DNA of 28,220 bases from a virus. The notes under the pieces were generated by a model, which had not been told where the DNA came from, did no database searches, and saw nothing but the letters and a program-made list of their open reading frames with translations. Position numbers and translations under genes: made by a program. Shown piece after piece: positions 15,090 through 21,524 of this stretch. The stretch spans positions 1-28,220 of the IMG/VR virus record IMGVR_UViG_3300030110_002455. The stretch is one strand, 5' to 3'. The first letter of the stretch is position 1; each line of letters begins with the position of its first letter.

Positions 15090-16014
15090 CACCTTTATTG
15101 TCCTCAAATCTTTTTCTGCAACTGCTCAGACGCTTACCGCAAACGTCATTGGCCTCCAACGCTGTTGACTCATCATCTATATCAAAGAAATTAGATCCGT
15201 TATAGCCGCACTCTGCGCCTTTGTACTTCCAAGGACAAAACTCATTAACAGTTCGCCTAGGCAATTGAAGGTTTATTAAATCAAGCCTTGCTGTCAGCTC
15301 AAACTCGACAAATTGCAAGTTTTCCGATGCGACCCGATCGATGTACCACGTCTCAACAGACTTTGCGTCTGGGTCAGCAGTGTCGTTGCCGCTTACACCA
15401 ATAATAAAATTGGCATTTTGTTGAGTCACAAGCAAGTCGTCGCCTTCTGTCAAAATTAATTGCGGGCCAAAATTAACAGGGTCTAAAAACTTTTTAAATG
15501 TACGGATCCGCCTTACTTCTGCTTTTAATGGATTTACTGTAAGAAGAAGTGAACTTATAGCGTTATTAACGTTTGCTACTTTTAAACTTGGTCTTGGCAA
15601 AGTACCTTTTGCCGAAAACGCAAAACCATCAACCTCAACAGGAGCTGCAGGGTAAATTTTTCCATCAAATACAACATTTTCAACTAAATTATTTGTTCCG
15701 GCGTGATAATACAAAACGCTGTCTGATCCGTTGACCGCTGATGTCAAATGAACTTCAAACAAATCAATAACAGCAGTCGGCGCTAGCTTTTGAAGCTGGT
15801 CGGAAAGAGGCTCAAACGCTTCCCACGTAACTTCGTTGTCGACAACAGTATGAGTAATCTGTCGCGGAAAGACTGGCTCGCTTTCGTCTGACGTACCAGC
15901 GACAATGCACTTAAATGCAAGCGTTAGGTTTTGCGAAACAGACGCACGAACAACGTCGTTGACTAAATAACTTTTATTGGCCTCCCAGGCGTGGTCAGAG
16001 ATTGGGTAACTCAT
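15034..16014 (-). CDS. Minor tail protein, lambda gpL-like, with iron-sulfur site
   Basis: 326 residues against about 232 in lambda. Residues 1-75 are an added domain (HAWEANKSYLVNDVVRAS, then CIVAGTSDESEPVFP and NEVTWEA), like the W-x-x-x-x-x-Y-x-x-x-D-V-V modules found in carbohydrate-binding and tail proteins. From residue 76 it follows gpL. The C-terminal part has four cysteines at 260, 269, 292 and 299 (CPWKYKGAECG and CGKRLSSC); as I recall, lambda gpL binds a 4Fe-4S cluster with cysteines of the same spacing. It lies between gpM and gpK as in lambda, and its start overlaps the gpM stop by one base. It is a part of the tail tip complex. Confidence 0.88.
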   Translation of the reverse strand: MSYPISDHAWEANKSYLVNDVVRASVSQNLTLAFKCIVAGTSDESEPVFPRQITHTVVDNEVTWEAFEPLSDQLQKLAPTAVIDLFEVHLTSAVNGSDSVLYYHAGTNNLVENVVFDGKIYPAAPVEVDGFAFSAKGTLPRPSLKVANVNNAISSLLLTVNPLKAEVRRIRTFKKFLDPVNFGPQLILTEGDDLLVTQQNANFIIGVSGNDTADPDAKSVETWYIDRVASENLQFVEFELTARLDLINLQLPRRTVNEFCPWKYKGAECGYNGSNFFDIDDESTALEANDVCGKRLSSCRKRFEDNKGDGAEAIPFGGFIGARLQA

Positions 16015-16355
16015 TACGCCTCAAACACTTGGACAAAAGTAGCCGTTATGTTGAAAAGGTTTGAATACGGCATCGTCTTAGTCCAGTTTGCACAAACCCA
16101 TTTATAAGTAGTTGCCTCGTCTGGTGGCGACCAATTAAATGATTCAACACCTGCTCTAGCTTCCAAAAAGTCTTCAATCGAGTTTGCGTCAGCTGTTGTT
16201 CTGTTTTGCCAAGTCAAACTCCATGTTTTGGGATCTTGGTTAATTCCAAAGGCAGCACGTTGCGAATATCCTGAACCAAATTGAATTGAACGCACTTTTG
16301 GTTGCGCCGCTTTTGAAGCCCCATAGTCAGGAGCAATGTCAGGGAAAGTAGCCAT
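16014..16355 (-). CDS. Minor tail protein, lambda gpM-like
   Basis: 113 residues, near the 109 of lambda gpM. It has the family opening with a Phe-Pro-Asp start and PKVRSIQFGSGYSQR, then KTWSLTWQNRTTADANSIED and a FNWSPPDEATTYKWVC stretch, ending in a beta strand (FNITATFVQVFEA). gpM forms a ring-like part of the tail tip that joins the tube to the tip. Start and stop each overlap a neighbour by one base (TAATG type), which implies coupled translation with the tape measure and gpL. Confidence 0.9.
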   Translation of the reverse strand: MATFPDIAPDYGASKAAQPKVRSIQFGSGYSQRAAFGINQDPKTWSLTWQNRTTADANSIEDFLEARAGVESFNWSPPDEATTYKWVCANWTKTMPYSNLFNITATFVQVFEA

Positions 16356-18565
16356 TAGCTCAATAATCCTCCAGGACGTTTTTGCTTGACTAGCTCAGCC
16401 TGCACGGCTGCACCAATTGCAGAGCCAAGAGCCTTGGCATTTGGCTGATCACCTTGCACTTTAGAACCAGCGGCGTCAACGTTAACTACTACGTTACCAA
16501 CGCCCCCAGAGGATTCAACACCAAGCTTGCCATTTGCTCCACGACGCAAAGGCATGATTGCTTCAGGGCCAGCCTCGCCCATTAGCCCCATACCGTTAGC
16601 CATTGGGAAAATGGTTGGCTTATTTACAACGCCGCCAGAGGCAAACGGAACAATTTTGTTGTTGGCATACACATTGCCATTAGCTGAAGGGAATATTGAA
16701 CCCATCAAAGATTTTGTGCCAAAGTTCAGCAGCAAACTAGCCATTTGCCTTAACACGCCAGACAAAGACTCACTTAATGATTTTGTGCCATCAATTAAAC
16801 CTTCAATGGCACTAGCCATGCTGGTTGCCAATGTGTTTTCTATGCTTTTAACTAGCTTTTCTGTTTCAGTAAGTTCCTTCTTAAATTCTTTTTGATCTTT
16901 TGTGCGATCCCTATACCCTTTCCTTTCTTTTTCCAAGAGTCTTAAACCAGTCTTTTTAAATTGTTCTTCCGCTGCTAAAGCCTTAACCTGTGCCGTATTA
17001 AAATCAATTTGTCCTGCGTTAAATTGTTCTGTTAATTTTTGGATTTTAATTTCAAGATCAAGTTCTGCCAGCCTTATTTCATTGCCGTCATTAAAAGCTT
17101 GGTTTCTTGCTAAAGCAAGGTCAAGCAACTCTTGGCTTGTTGTTCTCATCCGGCTTGTTGTCCCCGAATCAGGTTTTTCTGGGTCTGGCTCTAACTTTCC
17201 ATCTAGCTTGCTAGGGGCGTCTGGAACTGGAGGGCCAATAAAATCAAATCTTTGTATAATTGGAGTAAGCCTAGCAATTGCATCCTTAGCAAAACTTACT
17301 GCAAGCTCCGACGCTGCAGGATCTAAAATTGTTCGCTTAGCTTGCTCAAGCGTTCGCCTTTGATTATCAATAAGCTTGCCACCAGCTCTTTCTTCCATTT
17401 CTCTCCCAAATTCTCCTAATTTGTCAAACAATCCAACAAGAGAGTTGGCTGCGTTAGTTGCAAAAGTCTGAAACTGTGCGCCTAACCGTGACAGTTCAGG
17501 AGCAACTTTTTCATTTAGTTCTTCAAGTGCAACTTTTAATCGATCCCCTGCGCCTTCAGGTCCGCTAGCAATAATTTGAGCAGTTTCACCGTACCTTTCA
17601 AAAAGGTCTTCCGAAAACCGCAAAAAGTCCTGCAAAGTCACTTTGCCGCCTTCAAGAGCTTTGTCTAATTCTTTTGTGCTTAAACCTGCTGATTCCGCAA
17701 ACAAAGTAAAAGCGCCTGGCAAACGTTCGCCAATTTGTTGCCTTAATTCTTCTGCGCTAACTTTGCCTTTAGAAAAGACTTGCGCTGTTGCTGTTAAGGC
17801 AGAATCAACATCTTGCAACGAGCCACCGGTGGCCCTAACTGCAGCAATAATTCCTCTAAAAGACTTAGTAGTATCTGCTAAATTGCCACCTGCGCCAGAA
17901 ACAGAGGCCTGGAGTTTTGTAAATTGTTTAGTAACTAGAGATTGAGGAATTGCAAAATCTTTTGTTGCTTGATTAACAACTAAAAGAGCTTTTTCATACT
18001 CCTGCTCACTTTGAGTGACCCCACGAAGAGCAATTCGTAGTTTAGTTAGCTCTGCTCCGTATTCAGCAACAGCGCCCAAGGCTTGTCTTAGTTGACCAAC
18101 CTGAGCACCAATAGCACCGCCAACAATTGCCCCACCGGCGCCACCAAAAAGAGCGCCAATTCCTGCACCAGCAGCACCTTCAACCCCTCCAAAAACTCCA
18201 GCGCCTGCAATTGTGCCAGCAATCTGTGCGCCAGCTCTAAACCGTCCTTTGCCCTGCCTTCCTTCCGCTTTCTGCAGTTGCTTATCAAGCCTTGCCGCCT
18301 CAGCCGTCGCCTCTTTAAATGCAGCACTGCCAATCTCAACTTGCTGCGTAATATCACGCCAAGCGTTTCTGTAACCCCGAAGGTTGGCAATGCTATTAAC
18401 TGACGTTCTTTGTACGTCTTTTAGCTCTTTTGATATTTGATCAAACGGAGCTGCGGCACTTTTAGCTTGTCGCCCTAGCCCGTTTAAAGTCCGCGTTAAT
18501 TTATCAAGACCAGCATCGCCTGCGGTTTTTATGACAACTGTTAAGTCGGTTGTAACCTTGGCCAT
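16355..18565 (-). CDS. Tail tape measure protein, lambda gpH-like
   Basis: 736 residues. The N-terminus is helical (about 15-105), followed by a Gly-rich hydrophobic stretch at 112-157. Residues about 170-390 match the tape-measure N-terminal core (ELTKLRIALRGVTQSEQEYE, ADTTKSFRGIIAAVRATGGS, KGKVSAEELRQQIGERLPGA). A charged coiled-coil region (about 390-600) precedes a C-terminal part with FASGGVVNKPTIFPMANG and LMGEAGPEAIMPLRR, the classic lambda gpH-type end. It sets tail length and is ejected into the host. At about 0.15 nm per residue the tail would be near 110 nm; this is an estimate. It begins at the stop of the chaperone T frame with one base of overlap. Confidence 0.93.
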   Translation of the reverse strand: MAKVTTDLTVVIKTAGDAGLDKLTRTLNGLGRQAKSAAAPFDQISKELKDVQRTSVNSIANLRGYRNAWRDITQQVEIGSAAFKEATAEAARLDKQLQKAEGRQGKGRFRAGAQIAGTIAGAGVFGGVEGAAGAGIGALFGGAGGAIVGGAIGAQVGQLRQALGAVAEYGAELTKLRIALRGVTQSEQEYEKALLVVNQATKDFAIPQSLVTKQFTKLQASVSGAGGNLADTTKSFRGIIAAVRATGGSLQDVDSALTATAQVFSKGKVSAEELRQQIGERLPGAFTLFAESAGLSTKELDKALEGGKVTLQDFLRFSEDLFERYGETAQIIASGPEGAGDRLKVALEELNEKVAPELSRLGAQFQTFATNAANSLVGLFDKLGEFGREMEERAGGKLIDNQRRTLEQAKRTILDPAASELAVSFAKDAIARLTPIIQRFDFIGPPVPDAPSKLDGKLEPDPEKPDSGTTSRMRTTSQELLDLALARNQAFNDGNEIRLAELDLEIKIQKLTEQFNAGQIDFNTAQVKALAAEEQFKKTGLRLLEKERKGYRDRTKDQKEFKKELTETEKLVKSIENTLATSMASAIEGLIDGTKSLSESLSGVLRQMASLLLNFGTKSLMGSIFPSANGNVYANNKIVPFASGGVVNKPTIFPMANGMGLMGEAGPEAIMPLRRGANGKLGVESSGGVGNVVVNVDAAGSKVQGDQPNAKALGSAIGAAVQAELVKQKRPGGLLS

Positions 18566-18909
18566 CAGGAGTCCTTCTTGTTCAGGCTGGCGAGTGCGGT
18601 TAGTTCCATCACCTGCACCCCTTCAAAAAGAGCGACAGGATCCTTGACTTCATACAGTCTACAGAGGTAGTCCAGTGACGAGTAATTCAAACCAGAAACC
18701 CCGCCCATACTGACATTCCATTGCGTTTGCATTCTTAAAAACATTGCAACAATATCCCAGTTCTCTTCCCACACCTCAAAATCCGCAGCCTTACGTGCCT
18801 TGCGGTTTGCATTGATTTCACTAGGGTCCATGCCCTTGGACATCAAGTCATCAATGCTTTCGTCAAAGACACCGCCGCCTTCGCACCAATGCTTAGCGGC
18901 GGCTTCTAG
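18565..18909 (-). CDS. Tail assembly chaperone T part, made by -1 frameshift (GT)
   Basis: This frame has no convincing start of its own: the first candidates (TTG 18846, ATG 18843) lack a ribosome site. It is open without stop back to the end of gene G, where a -1 slip on A AAA AAC joins it at codon CTA 18909-18907. That gives 114 residues, and a GT fusion of 222. The extra residues (LEAAAKHWCEGGGVFDESID) restore the usual start of this family, whose core here is MFLRMQTQWNVSMGGVSGLN and YLCRLYEV, resembling the DUF1799 tail proteins. In lambda, G and GT help the tape measure and tube protein assemble and are absent from the finished tail. Confidence 0.85.
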   Translation of the reverse strand, partial: LEAAAKHWCEGGGVFDESIDDLMSKGMDPSEINANRKARKAADFEVWEENWDIVAMFLRMQTQWNVSMGGVSGLNYSSLDYLCRLYEVKDPVALFEGVQVMELTALASLNKKDS

Positions 18910-18915
18910 TTTTTT
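18871..18915 (-). promoter_or_regulatory. Programmed -1 ribosomal frameshift site of the tail chaperone
   Basis: On the minus strand the heptamer A AAA AAC (18915-18909) sits in the zero frame just before TAG (18908-18906). A five-base spacer (TAGAA) leads to a GC-rich stem: GCCGCCGC (18903-18896) pairs with GCGGCGGT (18878-18871), seven Watson-Crick pairs and one G-U, closing a 17-base loop that itself contains GCA-TTGG-TGC. Heptamer, spacer length and stem are the standard parts of a -1 site, and the -1 frame continues into the T domain. Confidence 0.88.
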
Positions 18916-19232
18916 GCTTGTGACCCCGTAATGCTGTCGGTGTAAGCAGAAATCACACCACGCAAAACGTATGGGTCGTCAAACAGCTCAGCTTGCGCTT
19001 CCTCGCTGTAAACGACCTCGTCTCCATCCTCGTCTTTAATCCCTTCCCAACCTTCAACAATTTCACTAATCAAAGCATCGTCGCCTTGCTCAATTAAATC
19101 GTTGAAAGCTGAGCGGCTCATCTTTTTAAAGATTGCCGTAAAAGTTTCTTTTTTAAACTTGCCGCCGTCAACAGGAACGTCGACGGCAACAGGCCACTTA
19201 TAAGAAGAAACCTTTTTGAGAACAAAAGCCAT
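18906..19232 (-). CDS. Tail assembly chaperone, lambda gpG-like
   Basis: 108 residues from ATG 19232, 5 bases after the tube protein gene. It has a beta-rich start (FVLKKVSSYKWPVAVDVPVD), then FTAIFKKMSRSAFNDLIEQ and a helical acidic middle, and ends DPYVLRGVISAYTDSITG then QAKN. This layout fits small tail chaperones that bind the tape measure protein before the tube polymerises. The place, between tube protein and tape measure, is that of lambda G. A fraction of ribosomes should slip at its last two codons to make the GT fusion; see the frameshift site. Confidence 0.85.
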   Translation of the reverse strand: MAFVLKKVSSYKWPVAVDVPVDGGKFKKETFTAIFKKMSRSAFNDLIEQGDDALISEIVEGWEGIKDEDGDEVVYSEEAQAELFDDPYVLRGVISAYTDSITGSQAKN

Positions 19233-19237
19233 GCAGG

Positions 19238-20182
19238 TTAGGTGTAAGCGAGTGTCAGCTCGTTGTTACCGGCTGAACTTGGCACCATAGTAGTAGGAAT
19301 GTTCAACATAACAATGCCTTGGTCTTCCGAATACGTTGGGTTGCCTAATGACAAACCAGTTGACGGAGAACTCAAGGTAATAATGTTACCTGCAGTCGCA
19401 CCGTGAACAATACTTAAATTGCCTGATGTTCCTGCGACAGAAAGAGCAAAGAAATCTTTGACCGACAAGGCTGGGGCTTCAATTACAAAGTTAGCCGTTG
19501 CTGCACGGTCAGTAATTAACACATCTTTGCTTGAGTTAACCAGCTCTCGGTAAACAACATTATTGCCAAGATCAATCTCAGCAGATTGCAACGCCAAGCC
19601 TGTGGCCGAGAACAAAGTAAAGCCAGTGGTGTTTGTGTCGTTAAAGATTTCAGGGTCTGCCTGATTACTAAACGTCAAGGTTGGTGACGCTGTATCTGTT
19701 GGGGCAACGTACTGCCCGGTCATTGTAAAATTGTAAACCGGAATTTGGTTAGCGTTGAGGCTAAGGGAAAACGTTCCACGCGCTCCAGTCACCTTGTGCC
19801 GAATGCCGTCGCTGTCAACGTAAATCGTGACTGATTCAGGCGTTGTTGAGATAGGTGCGTAAGTTACGGAAGTGCTTGAAACAATTGTTTCGCCAAACCC
19901 GCATGCTTCAAGCAAAGGACCGTATTTTGGTGCGGTGCCGGCAGCACCGGATCCTGCGTACTCAACGGTAAAGGTAACGCTAACGCGAGTGTTTGCAATT
20001 AGCTGAGGGCTGTTGCCTAGATAACTACGAATTAGATCACGCGAAAGAACTTCAGATTCAGCAGGATTGATTTCAAGAGCTGAAACTTGAATTGCGTTTG
20101 CCGAACCTGTTGGCGTGCTGTCAGATCCGTAGGTTGACTCGGTTTTGGCGAGGATAGACCTCACTCGGGCTAGTTTTGCCAT
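19238..20182 (-). CDS. Major tail tube protein
   Basis: 314 residues, mostly beta strands. It starts with KLARVRSILAKTESTYGSD followed by AIQVSALEINP and EVLSRDLIRSYLG, typical of tube proteins from marine and alpha-proteobacterial siphophages. The middle has YGPLLEACGFG, common in this group. The C-terminal part (about 170-314) includes a second domain that might be Ig-like. It polymerises as stacked hexamers around the tape measure. It lies just before the chaperones, as in lambda V-G-T-H order. GAGG is present about 9 bases before the ATG. It is the only gene in the operon preceded by a 69-base spacer, which may carry a weak attenuator. Confidence 0.88.
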   Translation of the reverse strand: MAKLARVRSILAKTESTYGSDSTPTGSANAIQVSALEINPAESEVLSRDLIRSYLGNSPQLIANTRVSVTFTVEYAGSGAAGTAPKYGPLLEACGFGETIVSSTSVTYAPISTTPESVTIYVDSDGIRHKVTGARGTFSLSLNANQIPVYNFTMTGQYVAPTDTASPTLTFSNQADPEIFNDTNTTGFTLFSATGLALQSAEIDLGNNVVYRELVNSSKDVLITDRAATANFVIEAPALSVKDFFALSVAGTSGNLSIVHGATAGNIITLSSPSTGLSLGNPTYSEDQGIVMLNIPTTMVPSSAGNNELTLAYT

Positions 20183-20196
20183 GTGTAAGGCCTCAG

Positions 20197-20217
20197 AAAA
20201 AGGGCGATGTTTATCGC
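20197..20217 (-). terminator. Possible weak terminator or attenuator before the tube gene
   Basis: On the minus strand a five-pair stem (GCGAT, loop AAAC, ATCGC; arms 20217-20213 and 20208-20204) is followed by CC and TTTTT (20201-20197). It lies in the 69-base gap between the tail terminator gene and the tube protein gene. The stem is short, so full termination is unlikely. A partial stop, or an end-trimming structure of the tube mRNA, would fit. There is no clear -10/-35 pair in the gap. Confidence 0.3.
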
Positions 20218-20251
20218 ATCAGTTTAAGTTAACTGCTTCCGCAAGCCAACT

Positions 20252-20674
20252 CTACGCTGATGTCAGGTCAACGCGGCTTGAGCGATATTTGACCAGATAA
20301 TCCATACTAACAACCCCTAACGGCACATCAGCCTCGTACAGGCTGAAGTCAACTCGATCAGGATCAATGTCTAAAGCGTAGCCGTTGACAGTGCTGTCAG
20401 CCATTATCAAGTTGTGAACCTGCTGTGAGTAAGTGTCGGAGGCGTCATCAGGTACGCCAGATCGAACCAGCACCGTCACCCTTACCCGCAAGGTCCATTG
20501 CAATTTATTACTGAACTGTTCGGACGGCTGGTCCGACACCGGCTCGACAATAATTGCGGGCACTTCGCCACGCGCCAACGGTTCAACCCTGCTTCGGTAA
20601 ACCGTTACGCCAGTGGCAGAATCAAGGTTCGTTTTAATTCGAGCAAGAATCAATTCACGCCTTGTGTCGGCCAT
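20252..20674 (-). CDS. Tail terminator / tail completion protein, gpU-like by position
   Basis: 140 residues. The first helix (TRRELILARIKTNLDSATG) is followed by TVYRSRVEPLARGEVPAIIV and QFSNKLQWTLRVRVTVLV, the alpha/beta fold pattern of gpU and related tail terminators. It ends with VPLGVVSMDYLVKYR. Such proteins form a hexamer that caps the tube when the tape measure length is reached and then binds the head. The gene sits between the gpFII-like joiner and the tube protein, as expected. Its ATG shares one base with the previous stop. Assignment rests on pattern and order. Confidence 0.78.
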   Translation of the reverse strand: MADTRRELILARIKTNLDSATGVTVYRSRVEPLARGEVPAIIVEPVSDQPSEQFSNKLQWTLRVRVTVLVRSGVPDDASDTYSQQVHNLIMADSTVNGYALDIDPDRVDFSLYEADVPLGVVSMDYLVKYRSSRVDLTSA

Positions 20675-20958
20675 TAGTCCTTACTCAACAAAAGCTCAGA
20701 AAACAGGCCATCATCGATAGGGCGGTTTTCCCTGACGGTGTAAGCCTCAGATGCAACAGTAATAGAAGTGCCGCGAGCAGCAGAGCTTACGTCTGAAGTT
20801 TTTGCCATTAGCAAATACTCGCGACTTAAAGCAACACCACCCGCGATCACGTCCATAGGCGAATCCAAGATACCAACAAAATTGGAACCCCCACCAATTT
20901 GGCAGGTAGTCCCAAACTCCTCTGTATTTAGAAAAGCGAAGGTATCTTCAATAGCCAT
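20674..20958 (-). CDS. Head-tail joining protein, lambda gpFII-like
   Basis: 94 residues. After a short helix (DTFAFLNTEEFG) comes a beta-rich body with GVALSREYLLMAKTSDV and ITVASEAYTVRENRPIDDG. The last stretch, Y-x-V-R-x-x-x-P-I-D-D-G, is typical of the Phage_attach family that includes lambda gpFII. In lambda six copies bind the head connector and receive the tail. Length is slightly below the 117 of gpFII. It lies just after the capsid-side genes and overlaps the tail terminator by one base, matching the order in related phages. Confidence 0.8.
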   Translation of the reverse strand: MAIEDTFAFLNTEEFGTTCQIGGGSNFVGILDSPMDVIAGGVALSREYLLMAKTSDVSSAARGTSITVASEAYTVRENRPIDDGLFSELLLSKD

Positions 20959-20960
20959 GA

Positions 20961-21341
20961 TCAGCCGTACTTTTTAGAGCCGACGGCAATGACGCTAATA
21001 GCGCCAGCGCCTGTACCACCTGCAACGGTGACACTAACCTTGATAAAACGCTGAATCGAATCAGTGTTGACACTGATTTTTTCAGTTGCCGCAGCGTTGG
21101 CGCCACTAGTGGTAAATCCACCACCGGTTACGTCGGTGTAAGTACCACCGGACGTGTCGCACTCAGTCAGTTTGACTGCGTAGGTGACACCTGAACCACC
21201 AGCTTCGGCGTCAAGAGAAACAGCAATGTCGCCCTCGTAATCAAGCAGGTCAATCGCAGAACCAACTCCTGTGGAATCAACCACATCGCTTGGCAGCAGG
21301 TTTAGAACTTCTGTTCTAGTCCCCAGATTTTGGATCGTCAT
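20961..21341 (-). CDS. Capsid-side protein, possible head decoration or spike
   Basis: 126 residues from ATG 21341, chosen over a longer frame opening at 21419 because GGAGGAAGG lies just before it and the overlap with the upstream gene falls to 26 bases. The protein is beta-rich with little charge: LLDYEGDIAVSLDAEAGGSG, then YAVKLTECDTSGGTYTDVTG, FIKVSVTVAGGTG and AISVIAVGSKKYG. Proteins with this outline (a D-x-x-x-x-EG start, a ESxD-G-TxxxV middle and an RY/KYVRV-type strand) are common just after capsid genes in phages of many bacteria. A small jelly-roll or Ig-like subunit that coats the head is possible. No function is proven. Confidence 0.75.
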   Translation of the reverse strand: MTIQNLGTRTEVLNLLPSDVVDSTGVGSAIDLLDYEGDIAVSLDAEAGGSGVTYAVKLTECDTSGGTYTDVTGGGFTTSGANAAATEKISVNTDSIQRFIKVSVTVAGGTGAGAISVIAVGSKKYG

Positions 21342-21522
21342 TGGTTGCCTTCCTCCGGCGTTTGGGTTTGACGGGTTGTTCGACTTCAGGAGGTTCGTTG
21401 TAAACCTCCGCAAGATCACTACCGATCAGGATATTGGCGTCGGCTGGGGATGCCTCAACGACTTCCCCAATCCGAACCACCTGACCCGCTAGCACAACTT
21501 GCTTACGGATCTTGATCTTCAT
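21316..21522 (-). CDS. Small capsid-side protein, basic C-terminus
   Basis: 68 residues. The first 42 form a compact part (VVLAGQVVRIGEVVEASPAD, then ANILIGSDLAEVYNE) like short proteins often seen next to phage capsid genes, which have a G-x-x-V-x-x-G-E-V-V-E-V core. The rest is disordered and basic (PVKPKRRRKATNDD). It starts 2 bases after the capsid gene stop. It may contact DNA or the capsid interior, but this is a guess from charge. Confidence 0.7.
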   Translation of the reverse strand: MKIKIRKQVVLAGQVVRIGEVVEASPADANILIGSDLAEVYNEPPEVEQPVKPKRRRKATNDDPKSGD

Positions 21523-21524
21523 GA

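Noticed and set aside
16527-18403. Several long plus-strand frames opposite the tape measure gene
   Set aside because: They are shadows of a well recognised tape measure protein and have no ribosome sites or family patterns.
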